Positions 27,550-35,115 of a stretch of DNA of 64,000 bases are shown in pieces. The DNA is from Thalassospira xianhensis MCCC 1A02616 (GTDB lineage: Bacteria > Pseudomonadota > Alphaproteobacteria > Rhodospirillales > Thalassospiraceae): assembly GCF_003326475.1 (NCBI RefSeq), contig NZ_JPWA01000005.1, positions 62,001 to 126,000 on the forward strand. Reading direction: 5' to 3'. Positions within the stretch are counted from its first letter, which is position 1. Every line of letters starts with the position of its first letter. The notes under the pieces were generated by a model. That model saw only the letters and a program-made list of their open reading frames with translations. It ran no database searches and was not told where the DNA came from. Both the position numbers and the translations under genes were made by a program.

Positions 27550-28137
27550 ATGCGATTTCTGCGCTGCCTTCTTATCGTTTCTGCAATATTTGCCGCCACA
27601 GCACCTGCCTTCGGGCGGACTGAAGCATCACCGCTGACGCTGATGGGTGAAAGCAGCCAGTTTGTCGAACTTGATCCCCATCGGATCGCGCGCAACACCC
27701 CATTTTATGACCGTCGAAATCACCCGACCGATATCAGCACCTATCGCGGCAAGGTGGTTCTCGTCAATTTCTGGGCCAGCTGGTGCCTGCCCTGCATGGC
27801 AGAAATGCCCTCGCTTGATCGGTTGGCCAATGATCATTCCAATGATGATCTCGCCATCATTCCGATCTCGATAGACGAAGATGGGTTGCTGGCTGCGATT
27901 CCCTTCTACCGCCGACTGATCCTTGAAAACATTGATCTTTTTGTCGACCCGAATGGCGAAACCACCTATAGCGACCGCAACAATCCAAAGAATGCCGAGT
28001 TTGCCCTTTATGGCCTGCCGATCACATATGTCCTTGATCGTGATGGCCGTATTCTTGGCTATATATCGGGATTGGTCGATTGGCAGTCAGACGATGCAGC
28101 GGATTTCATTGATCGTCTTTTAGAACCTTACAAATAA
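27550..28137 (+). CDS. Periplasmic TlpA-like thiol:disulfide protein
   Basis: Thioredoxin-fold protein with a signal peptide (about residues 1-22). The active site is WASWCLPC with C79 and C82, followed by AEMPSL. The cis-proline loop is in GLPITYVLD. The domain is of the TlpA/ResA class, often reducing cytochrome c apoproteins or periplasmic thiols. The length is 195 residues. It stands alone between hairpins, so the partner is unknown. Confidence 0.87.
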   Translation: MRFLRCLLIVSAIFAATAPAFGRTEASPLTLMGESSQFVELDPHRIARNTPFYDRRNHPTDISTYRGKVVLVNFWASWCLPCMAEMPSLDRLANDHSNDDLAIIPISIDEDGLLAAIPFYRRLILENIDLFVDPNGETTYSDRNNPKNAEFALYGLPITYVLDRDGRILGYISGLVDWQSDDAADFIDRLLEPYK

Positions 28138-28164
28138 AAACGGGGGCAAAAGTGCCCCGTTTTA
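28136..28164. terminator. Bidirectional terminator between the TlpA gene and der
   Basis: AAAACGGGG and CCCCGTTTT arms around a GCAAAAGTG loop region, with A-run and T-run on either side. It serves the thioredoxin gene on the plus strand and der on the minus strand. Confidence 0.75.
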
Positions 28165-28182
28165 TGTTTATGCAATCAAGCC

Positions 28183-29664
28183 CTAGCGCTTTTTCTTCTT
28201 GTTGCCATAGGGGTTGTCACTGCTACGCAGATAAATACGGATCGGAACGCCAGGCATGTCAAAATCTTCGCGAAGCCCATTGATCAGGTAACGCGTATAA
28301 CTTTCGGGCAGTTCAGCCGCCTTGGAACAGTTGATAAAGAAACTTGGCGGACGCGATTTGGCTTGGGTCATATACCGCAGGCGGATACGACGCCCCGAAA
28401 TGACCGGCGGCAAATGGCGTTCGGTAATGGCTTCGAGCCAGCGGTTAAGCTGCGATGTCGGAATACGGCGGCTCCAGATATCATAGATGTCAAGAACGGT
28501 CGGCATCAGGCTGTCCGTGCCGCGCCCGGTCAGGGCCGAGAATGTCAGGATCGGAATGCCCTTGGCCTGCGCAAAGGACGTATCAAGCTTGTCACGCAGT
28601 GCCGACATCACACCGGCCTTGTCTTTGACCGCGTCCCACTTGTTCACAGCAATGATCAGCGCACGGCCTTCTTCAAGGACCATGCGTGCAATCGTCAGGT
28701 CCTGCTTATCAAGCGTATTGGTCGCATCAAGCATGATGACAACGACCTGTGCATAACGGATCACACGCAGGGTATCAGTGACTGAAAGTTTCTCAACGCG
28801 ATCATCAATCTTCTTCTTGCGGCGCATCCCGGCCGTATCGACCAGACGGATCGGACGCCCTTCATAGGACCAGTCAACCGCGATGGAATCACGGGTCAAA
28901 CCGGCCTGCGGCCCGGTCATGACACGGTTTTCACCCAGAAGCTGGTTCAGAAGGGTCGATTTGCCCACATTCGGACGACCGACAATCGCAAGCTGGATTT
29001 TCGAATTATCCTTGCGAACAACTTCTTCCTCGCCCTCATCGTCTTCGTCATATTCGATTTCAAAGGACGGGAATGAACCATCATCCTCGTCCATTTCGTC
29101 ATCTTCGAAATCGTCATCAATGGCGGCAAGATCGCCTTCCTGCCGTGCCTTGCGCTGCTTGTCGCGATATTCTTCCCAATGAGGGCGCATGATATCGATC
29201 AGCAATTCCATGCCAAGCCCATGCTCCGCCGAGATCGGTGCAACATCGCCAAGACCAAGACCATAGGCCTCGTAAAGGCCGGCATCCTGATCCTTGCCCT
29301 CGTGCTTGTTGGCAATCACATAGACCGGTTTCTTGCGCTTGCGCAACCAGTCGGCAAAGTGATTGTCAAGCGGGGTCAGGCCCGCACGGGCATCAATCAG
29401 GAAAAACGCGATATCACATTCCTCAAAGGCCATTTCGCTTTGCTGGCGCATTTTGCCTTCGATGGAATCGTCAAACGCCTCTTCCAGACCGGCTGTATCG
29501 ATAATGTCGAATCCCATATGGCCAAGACGCGCCTTGCCATAACGGCGATCACGCGTGACGCCCGGCTGGTCATCGACCAGCGCCAGCTTCTTGCCGACCA
29601 GACGGTTAAACAGGGTCGACTTCCCAACATTGGGGCGACCGATAATGGCTACTTTCAGCGACAT
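28183..29664 (-). CDS. der: Ribosome-assembly GTPase Der (EngA)
   Basis: Double-GTPase for 50S maturation. G domain 1 starts at residue 8 (GRPNVGKST; DTAG; G4 as NKHEGK). G domain 2 starts near residue 233 (GRPNVGKST; DTAGMRRKKK; NKWD). A C-terminal KH-like domain follows. G4 of domain 1 is NKxE instead of NKxD, usual in alphaproteobacterial Der. The linker (about residues 183-222) is highly acidic. The length is 493 residues. It is the last gene of a TPR-bamB-der operon. Confidence 0.95.
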   Translation of the reverse strand: MSLKVAIIGRPNVGKSTLFNRLVGKKLALVDDQPGVTRDRRYGKARLGHMGFDIIDTAGLEEAFDDSIEGKMRQQSEMAFEECDIAFFLIDARAGLTPLDNHFADWLRKRKKPVYVIANKHEGKDQDAGLYEAYGLGLGDVAPISAEHGLGMELLIDIMRPHWEEYRDKQRKARQEGDLAAIDDDFEDDEMDEDDGSFPSFEIEYDEDDEGEEEVVRKDNSKIQLAIVGRPNVGKSTLLNQLLGENRVMTGPQAGLTRDSIAVDWSYEGRPIRLVDTAGMRRKKKIDDRVEKLSVTDTLRVIRYAQVVVIMLDATNTLDKQDLTIARMVLEEGRALIIAVNKWDAVKDKAGVMSALRDKLDTSFAQAKGIPILTFSALTGRGTDSLMPTVLDIYDIWSRRIPTSQLNRWLEAITERHLPPVISGRRIRLRYMTQAKSRPPSFFINCSKAAELPESYTRYLINGLREDFDMPGVPIRIYLRSSDNPYGNKKKKR

Positions 29665-29786
29665 CTGACTTTCAGACTCATTGTTATAAAACGGCGATGT
29701 GCGCCGAGGGGCAGTTTACCCCGTTCCGGCGCACGCGCATATCAGGCAAAAGATCGGATCTTTTGCGAAAAACTGTGTTCGACCTG

Positions 29787-31127
29787 TCAGCGATACGCGA
29801 TTAGATCGGCATCCGCAGTCAGGAAGTAAAGACTGTCACCCGCAACAGACGGCGGCAAGGTGATCGGGCCGGAAACTTCATCCTTGCCCATGATCTCGCC
29901 GCTATACGGGGAAACGGTCATGATTTCGCCCTGCTCGTTTCCAACGATCAACCGGTCGCCGACCAGAACCGGACCAGTCCATACCATCGGCTCTTCCTGA
30001 TCTTCGGGATCGACAAAACGCGGCAAAGCGGTCACCCATTTAACCTGTCCGGTGTCCCGACGCAAGGCAATCAGATCATTTGTGTTGGTAAGAACAAAAA
30101 CATAGTCGCCAGCAACCCATGGTGACTGGATGCCGCCGGCCTCCAGTTCCCAGACGCGGTACCCGGTACGCAGGTCAATCGCAACCGTCAAACCGGCATT
30201 ACTGGTGGCAATCACCAGATTATTGTCGATCACCGGAAGGCCGCGAATATCCGCAATGGCAGAAACCGCATCGGTACGCCCGGCCGATGCAAGCGCATCG
30301 GACCAGATCACCTGACCGTTTTCAACACGCAGCGCATACATTTCCCCGGTGGTGTAGGCAGAAATGACAACTCCCTGATCCACGGCCGGGCTTGCACCAC
30401 CGATAAAGGACGCACCTTCGGATGCGCCTCGATGGGACCAAAGCGTATCACCGGTCATTGCATTCAACGCGACAGTCTGGTTATCGACCGTCACGACAAA
30501 AACGCGCCCGCCACGGACTGTCGGTGCGCCACGCATCGGGGCAGTTACCTGCGCACGCCACATGACGGTCGCACTTGGCGCATCAATCGCGATGACCTCG
30601 GCAAAGCCTGTGGTCGCATACAGAATTCCGTTTTCATAAGCAAGACCGCCCCCCAAAAGGGTGCTGTCTTCGTCCTCGTCCTTTGCCAGTTCCAGCGACC
30701 AGATACGCTTGCCGGATTTGGCACTAAAGGCACGAACAACGGCATCGGCATCAATGGTAAAGACAACACCGCGCGCAACAATCGCCTGGTTCAGCAGAAG
30801 GTTGTCATCCATCGACCCTTCGCCGATACCAACCGACCAATCCTGACGCAGGACATCGTTTTCAAGACCGACATGATGCAATGCATGGCTGGGCAGACCA
30901 CCATTCTGTGGCCAGTCTTCCATCGGCTCCGGTTCCGGCAGGATCACACGCTGGTCGCTTAGTGCCACATCGGGCTGAACCGTGCTTTCAAGTGACAGCA
31001 CTGCAAGACGTTCACCGGGAAGCGGCGGATCTTCAGTTTCACCGAACCAGCCTGAACATGCCGAAACGGCAGCCGACATGCCCATGACGCACAAAAGGGA
31101 TTTAATGTTGCGTGGTCTCAAAACCAT
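29787..31127 (-). CDS. bamB: Outer-membrane assembly lipoprotein BamB
   Basis: Lipoprotein of the BAM complex that helps fold outer-membrane proteins. It has a PQQ-type eight-bladed beta-propeller. A signal peptide with lipobox VSAC puts the lipid-bearing cysteine at residue 24. Propeller motifs such as LRTGYRVWELEAGG and RDTGQVKWVTALPRF recur. ATG 31127 is preferred to an in-frame upstream start at 31187, since the lipoprotein signal starts there. The length is 446 residues. It follows the TPR gene and precedes der, a common alphaproteobacterial order. Confidence 0.88.
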   Translation of the reverse strand: MVLRPRNIKSLLCVMGMSAAVSACSGWFGETEDPPLPGERLAVLSLESTVQPDVALSDQRVILPEPEPMEDWPQNGGLPSHALHHVGLENDVLRQDWSVGIGEGSMDDNLLLNQAIVARGVVFTIDADAVVRAFSAKSGKRIWSLELAKDEDEDSTLLGGGLAYENGILYATTGFAEVIAIDAPSATVMWRAQVTAPMRGAPTVRGGRVFVVTVDNQTVALNAMTGDTLWSHRGASEGASFIGGASPAVDQGVVISAYTTGEMYALRVENGQVIWSDALASAGRTDAVSAIADIRGLPVIDNNLVIATSNAGLTVAIDLRTGYRVWELEAGGIQSPWVAGDYVFVLTNTNDLIALRRDTGQVKWVTALPRFVDPEDQEEPMVWTGPVLVGDRLIVGNEQGEIMTVSPYSGEIMGKDEVSGPITLPPSVAGDSLYFLTADADLIAYR

Positions 31128-31176
31128 ATCCTCTGATCCAGTCCCTGTGAACAGGTCGCCGCTCTCGTCACGCCAA

Positions 31177-31827
31177 TCAGGCGTCAACGGCCTTCAGAAT
31201 TTCACTCGCGCGTGCACGCATGCCCGACGGAGCTTCGCTGTCATCGGCGATTTCAGTCAGCAGCGGCTTGGCTGCTTCGATTTCACCCGCAGCAATATGC
31301 AACATCGCAATCATTTCACGCGCAGAGTAGTACCAGGGATTTTCCGGCACAGCGATTGGTTCAAGACGCGCAATCAAGTCTTTTGAATTTGCACCATCGG
31401 CATTGTTCATCGCGATCTGAACCACGGCAAGATCACGATAAATCTTTTCGACGTCGCTGTTACCTGCGATTGCCTCAAGCTCGGCAACAGCAGAATCCTT
31501 TGCTCCGGCCCGCAGATAGACAGCAGCCTTCTGGAAATGGCCAAGGGCGACAAAACCGGCATTGCCATCCGCGATGATCGCGTCAAGCGCACCAAGTGCC
31601 GCATCCTGTTTCTCTTCGCCTGCCTGTGCCAGTTCGATGGCGTTTGCCATGCGCGTACCGTTTTCGATGCGCGAATTTTCCTCGTAGCTTTTCCAGCCTT
31701 CACGTCCGGCAACACCCAGCACGATCACGGCAGCCACGCCAACGATGTATTTGCCGTATTTACGCCACAGCGCTTCATTGCGCTCGCGCTTGAGGTCTTC
31801 TTCGACTTCCTGGAAAATATCAACCAC
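31177..31827 (-). CDS. YfgM-like inner-membrane TPR protein
   Basis: Protein of 216 residues with one membrane segment (about residues 28-46) and a periplasmic tetratricopeptide-like domain (TPR_21 family). E. coli YfgM is encoded beside bamB and der and takes part in periplasmic chaperone trafficking with PpiD. GTG 31827 has GGAG eight bases upstream. It is the first gene of the operon, preceded by a strong promoter-like pair and a leader hairpin. Confidence 0.82.
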   Translation of the reverse strand: MVDIFQEVEEDLKRERNEALWRKYGKYIVGVAAVIVLGVAGREGWKSYEENSRIENGTRMANAIELAQAGEEKQDAALGALDAIIADGNAGFVALGHFQKAAVYLRAGAKDSAVAELEAIAGNSDVEKIYRDLAVVQIAMNNADGANSKDLIARLEPIAVPENPWYYSAREMIAMLHIAAGEIEAAKPLLTEIADDSEAPSGMRARASEILKAVDA

Positions 31828-31854
31828 GAAAACCGCTCCAATCCGATCAAAAGA

Positions 31855-31926
31855 AAGCGGGCCACCTGCCCGCTTATCAGAATTAATTCCGGCAAGGATT
31901 TAACGCGCCAGTACGCGAGGGGTCAA
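31855..31926 (-). promoter_or_regulatory. Promoter and leader hairpin of the TPR-bamB-der operon
   Basis: On the minus strand a -35 TTGACC (31926-31921) and a -10 TTAAAT (31903-31898) are exactly 17 bases apart. The leader then holds a perfect 8-bp hairpin, AAGCGGGC/GCCCGCTT (31855-31875) with a CACCT loop, followed by TCTTTT and the GTG start 28 bases downstream. The hairpin could act as an attenuator. Upstream, 31930-32273 holds small hairpins (31987-31999 and 32005-32022) and no gene I can support. Confidence 0.6.
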
Positions 31927-32273
31927 GTCCGCTGGACATCCGGAACCGCCAATATCGCAATTAAATCCCGCAAGTCCGGTTTTCACGCCCCAAAGGGGCC
32001 TCAGTCACCCTGCTTTTGGTGATGTAAACACATATCGCGGGAAAGAATTGCCGCCTGCGAGAGATGACCACGCCTGAAAACGAACCATTACCGAAATGAA
32101 TTTCTGTGCCCAGATAATCGGTAAAACCGGCTGAAATGTGGCCAAACTGCTCCGATATTAAAAGGGGTTATTGGATGATCTAAAACGGCACGTGGATTGC
32201 ATTTGTAAATTCGGGAAACGGAATTTTAATCGTCACCGGGCAAATAGTGACCGGTCGATGCACGGAGATCAGG

Positions 32274-32699
32274 ATGAAAAGCTTGTACAAGGCGCAAAGC
32301 CGTCAAGAGGCGAAACGGATGATCCGCCAGCGCGTTCTGGCTGGATTATTCGCAACGCTGCTTGGCACCGGGGTCTCTGGCTGCGATACCACCGCATCCG
32401 ACGTTGCGGGCACCAATCTGTTCACAGGCGTTGAATGGTATATCGCCCTTGATGTTGTCAGCATCATTAATACCGATAAAACACTTGTCGATCACGTCGT
32501 TTCCCTTTCGACAGGCCGGGATTGCTCAACCATCCGCAAGATTGACGGCAAATCCTATTGCAAAAAGGACCCGGTTCCCGAACCGCCGCTTTATTGCTAT
32601 CGCACGCTGGCCTCGGTCAGTTGCTATCGCACGCCCGATCCATATAATACCGGCGCCCAAACCGTTGACTGGCCACCGACCAGGTCGCGCAGTCTGTAA
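32274..32699 (+). CDS. Small putative lipoprotein with Cys-rich C-terminus
   Basis: A 141-residue protein of unknown function. A lipobox (GVSGC) puts the lipidated cysteine at residue 37, giving about 105 mature residues. The C-terminal half has YCYRTLASVSCYRTPDP, a cysteine motif I recall from other small alphaproteobacterial lipoproteins. ATG 32274 has GGAG six bases upstream. ATG 32319, also with a GAGG site, would give a more usual 21-residue signal peptide. It stands alone. Confidence 0.72.
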   Translation: MKSLYKAQSRQEAKRMIRQRVLAGLFATLLGTGVSGCDTTASDVAGTNLFTGVEWYIALDVVSIINTDKTLVDHVVSLSTGRDCSTIRKIDGKSYCKKDPVPEPPLYCYRTLASVSCYRTPDPYNTGAQTVDWPPTRSRSL

Positions 32700-32853
32700 C
32701 CCAGGCAACCATCTGAAATTCCAACGATATTTGTAAAAACATTGCCACAGCAGCCTATTCAAACTTGAGGCTGCGGACAAAGCGCGCTACCGTGTCACAA
32801 GGGCGTCACAAATGCCCGAACCCGGCCTTCTGAAATTACGTCCGGAGAAAGAC

Positions 32854-33207
32854 ATGGGTACATTGTTCAACCTGGCTCAATACCGCAAAGCCAAAAGCTT
32901 TGTGCATTTCGACCGGACTGAACTGATGCAACTCATGAACACCTATTCCAGACAGGTCGCAAGTGGTGCATGGCGTGACTACGCCATCGATCATCTTGAT
33001 GGCGTGGCCATGTTCTCCATCTTCCGTTCCTCTCACGAAACGGCCATATTCACCGTCATCAAACTTGGGGCGGATCACAAAAATGCCGGGCATTTCGTAG
33101 CACTTCATAGCGGTGAAAAGATCAAGCAAAGCTCAGAAATACAAAACGTTCTTGATGCCGTTGAAAAACGTGCCCGCAAAGTCGTCCCGCTGTTCAAATC
33201 CCGTTAA
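32854..33207 (+). CDS. DUF2794 family protein
   Basis: Cytoplasmic 117-residue protein. FDRTELMQLMNTYSRQVASG, WRDYAIDHLDGVAMFSIFR and the C-terminal LDAVEKRARKVV fit the DUF2794 family, found mainly in alphaproteobacteria and without known function. ATG 32854 is preferred because GGAGAAAG precedes it and the family start follows; an ATG at 32812 lacks a site. The next gene starts just after its stop. Confidence 0.78.
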   Translation: MGTLFNLAQYRKAKSFVHFDRTELMQLMNTYSRQVASGAWRDYAIDHLDGVAMFSIFRSSHETAIFTVIKLGADHKNAGHFVALHSGEKIKQSSEIQNVLDAVEKRARKVVPLFKSR

Positions 33208-33223
33208 AGATCGGTCCCGCCTT

Positions 33224-33982
33224 TTGCCCCATTCCATTTTTGTATTCCGTGCGCCCGTTTGCGGCATTCGCCCTTTTGTGCGCGCCCTGCTTGCCCTGGC
33301 ATTCACATGTCACGCGTTCCCGGCCATGGCAGATTACACAAGCGGCTATAAGGCCTATCAGGCCGGCAATTATGAAATGGCCCGCGCGCAATGGCGCATT
33401 GCCGCACAGGAAGACGATCCCCGCGCACAATATGCTCTTGGATTGCTTTACTACCGCGGACTTGCAGGACCACAGGATTACCGGCAGGCTGCCGAATGGT
33501 TTGCACTGGCCGCGCGCGCCAATCATCCCAATGCGATCTACTATCTCGGCCTGATGTATTTCAATGGCTGGGGACTGCGCTACGACCAGTTTCGCGCAAC
33601 CGACTTCTTCAAGCGCGCTCTTCGCGCCGCGCCCGGCAATTCAGATGCGGCCTTTTTGATTGGCGAACAATATTTTCACGGACGCGGGGCAGAACAAAAC
33701 TATGTCGAAGCCGCCCACTATTACAGAATTGCCGCCGAAAACGGCATGCATGCTGCCCAGTTTCTACTGGGCGCCATGACTGAACGCGGCTGGGGTGTTG
33801 AACCCGATTATGCCGATGCCTATTACTGGCTGCGCCGTTCGGCACTTGGCCCTCTGACCCTGCCGCCCGGTGTCGAACTTGAAATGGACCCGGCAACCGC
33901 AATCGCCAATCTGGAACCAAAGCTGCGTCTGGAAGAAATCAGACGCATCGATAAACGACTTCAGGAACTCTCTGCTCCCTGA
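33224..33982 (+). CDS. Secreted Sel1-repeat (TPR-like) protein
   Basis: Periplasmic or outer-membrane-associated helical-repeat protein. A signal peptide ends at PAMA-DYTSGY. Four Sel1-like repeats follow (AQYALGLLYYRG, AIYYLGLMYFNGWG, AAFLIGEQYFHGRG, AQFLLGAMTERGWG), and a Leu/Glu-rich helix ends the protein. The start is uncertain: TTG 33224 or GTG 33278, both without a good ribosome site; the frame is open further upstream inside the previous gene. Sel1 proteins usually act as binding scaffolds. The partner is unknown. Confidence 0.78.
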   Translation: MPHSIFVFRAPVCGIRPFVRALLALAFTCHAFPAMADYTSGYKAYQAGNYEMARAQWRIAAQEDDPRAQYALGLLYYRGLAGPQDYRQAAEWFALAARANHPNAIYYLGLMYFNGWGLRYDQFRATDFFKRALRAAPGNSDAAFLIGEQYFHGRGAEQNYVEAAHYYRIAAENGMHAAQFLLGAMTERGWGVEPDYADAYYWLRRSALGPLTLPPGVELEMDPATAIANLEPKLRLEEIRRIDKRLQELSAP

Positions 33983-33994
33983 TCCCCAAAACCA

Positions 33995-34020
33995 AAAGAC
34001 CGCCCCAAAGGCGGCCTTTT
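33995..34020. terminator. Terminator between the Sel1 gene and nrdB
   Basis: CCGCC (34000-34004) and GGCGG (34010-34014), extended by AAAG/CTTT after one mismatch, then a T-run. The A-run on the other side makes it usable for nrdB on the minus strand as well. Confidence 0.75.
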
Positions 34021-34046
34021 GCATAATATTCATTTCGTGATCGAGA

Positions 34047-35075
34047 TCAGGAAAATGCCTCATCCCAGGTACCGCGTGTCGCGGCCTTGGAATACTCGGT
34101 CGCACGATTTTCAAAGAAGTTGGTGTGCTCAACCGCATTCAGCATCGCATCCATCCACGGCAGCGGGTTCTGTTCGATCCCGTATTGCTCCTCAAGGCCA
34201 AGCTGGCTAAGGCGGCGATCTGCGATATAGCGGATATATTTCTTGATATCTTCCGCAGTCAGCCCCTGCACAGCTCCAGCCTCGAACGACAGATCGATAA
34301 ACGCATCTTCGTGGCTGACGATAGTTTTGCAGGCCTCGATCAGGTCGCTGCGCATTTCGTCATCCCAGATTTCCGGGTTCTCTTTGCAGAATGTCCTAAA
34401 CAGACGGATGATGCTCTCACAATGCAGGCTTTCGTCGCGCACCGACCATGTAACGATCTGTCCCATGCCCTTCATCTTGTTGAAGCGCGGGAAGTTCATC
34501 AGCATCGCGAATGACGCAAACAACTGCAAACCTTCGGTAAAGGCACCAAACACTGCAAGCGTCTTGGCGATGTTACGCTTGCCCTGAGTGGTCAAACGCA
34601 AGTGGCCATGCTCGTCAGTATATTCGTCTTCCGGACCAATACCCCAGATTTGCATATAGTCATATTTGTCCTTCATTTCCTTGTACTGGAAGAAGGCCTC
34701 ATACTCGGCTTCGGGCATACCGATGGTATCAAGAAGATGCGAATAGGCAGCGACATGGATGGTTTCCATGTTGGAAAATGCCGCCAGCATCATCTGGACT
34801 TCGGTCGGTTTGAACACGCGTGTGTAATGACGCATGTAGCAGTTATTGACCTCGATATCCGACTGGGTAAAGAAGCGGAAAATCTGCGTCAGCAGGTTTC
34901 GCTCGGCATCGGAAATCGTATGGTTCCAATCCTTCACGTCGTCGGCCAACGGCACTTCCTCGGGTAGCCAGTGAATTTGCTGCTGGGTCAGCCATGCCTC
35001 ATAGGCCCAAGGATAGCGGAACGGTTTGTAAACCGGGTTTTCAGTCAGAAGATCAATTACTTTATCGTCAGACAT
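34047..35075 (-). CDS. nrdB: Ribonucleotide reductase class Ia, beta subunit
   Basis: Supplies the tyrosyl radical for dNTP synthesis. The first metal-ligand set and radical tyrosine appear as D73, E104, H107 and Y111 (METIHVAAY), matching E. coli D84, E115, H118 and Y122 at a constant offset. The second set is in FTEGLQ and RDESLHCE. At 342 residues it has no N-terminal ATP-cone. It is co-directional with and downstream of nrdA (40-base gap). Confidence 0.95.
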   Translation of the reverse strand: MSDDKVIDLLTENPVYKPFRYPWAYEAWLTQQQIHWLPEEVPLADDVKDWNHTISDAERNLLTQIFRFFTQSDIEVNNCYMRHYTRVFKPTEVQMMLAAFSNMETIHVAAYSHLLDTIGMPEAEYEAFFQYKEMKDKYDYMQIWGIGPEDEYTDEHGHLRLTTQGKRNIAKTLAVFGAFTEGLQLFASFAMLMNFPRFNKMKGMGQIVTWSVRDESLHCESIIRLFRTFCKENPEIWDDEMRSDLIEACKTIVSHEDAFIDLSFEAGAVQGLTAEDIKKYIRYIADRRLSQLGLEEQYGIEQNPLPWMDAMLNAVEHTNFFENRATEYSKAATRGTWDEAFS

Positions 35076-35115
35076 GTCGTCATTTCTCGCAAAATTTCTG
35101 TGTGCTCAAGCCGCC

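Noticed and set aside
33113-33223. Longer N-terminus for the Sel1 protein
   Set aside because: The extra residues overlap the DUF2794 gene and would bury the signal peptide.
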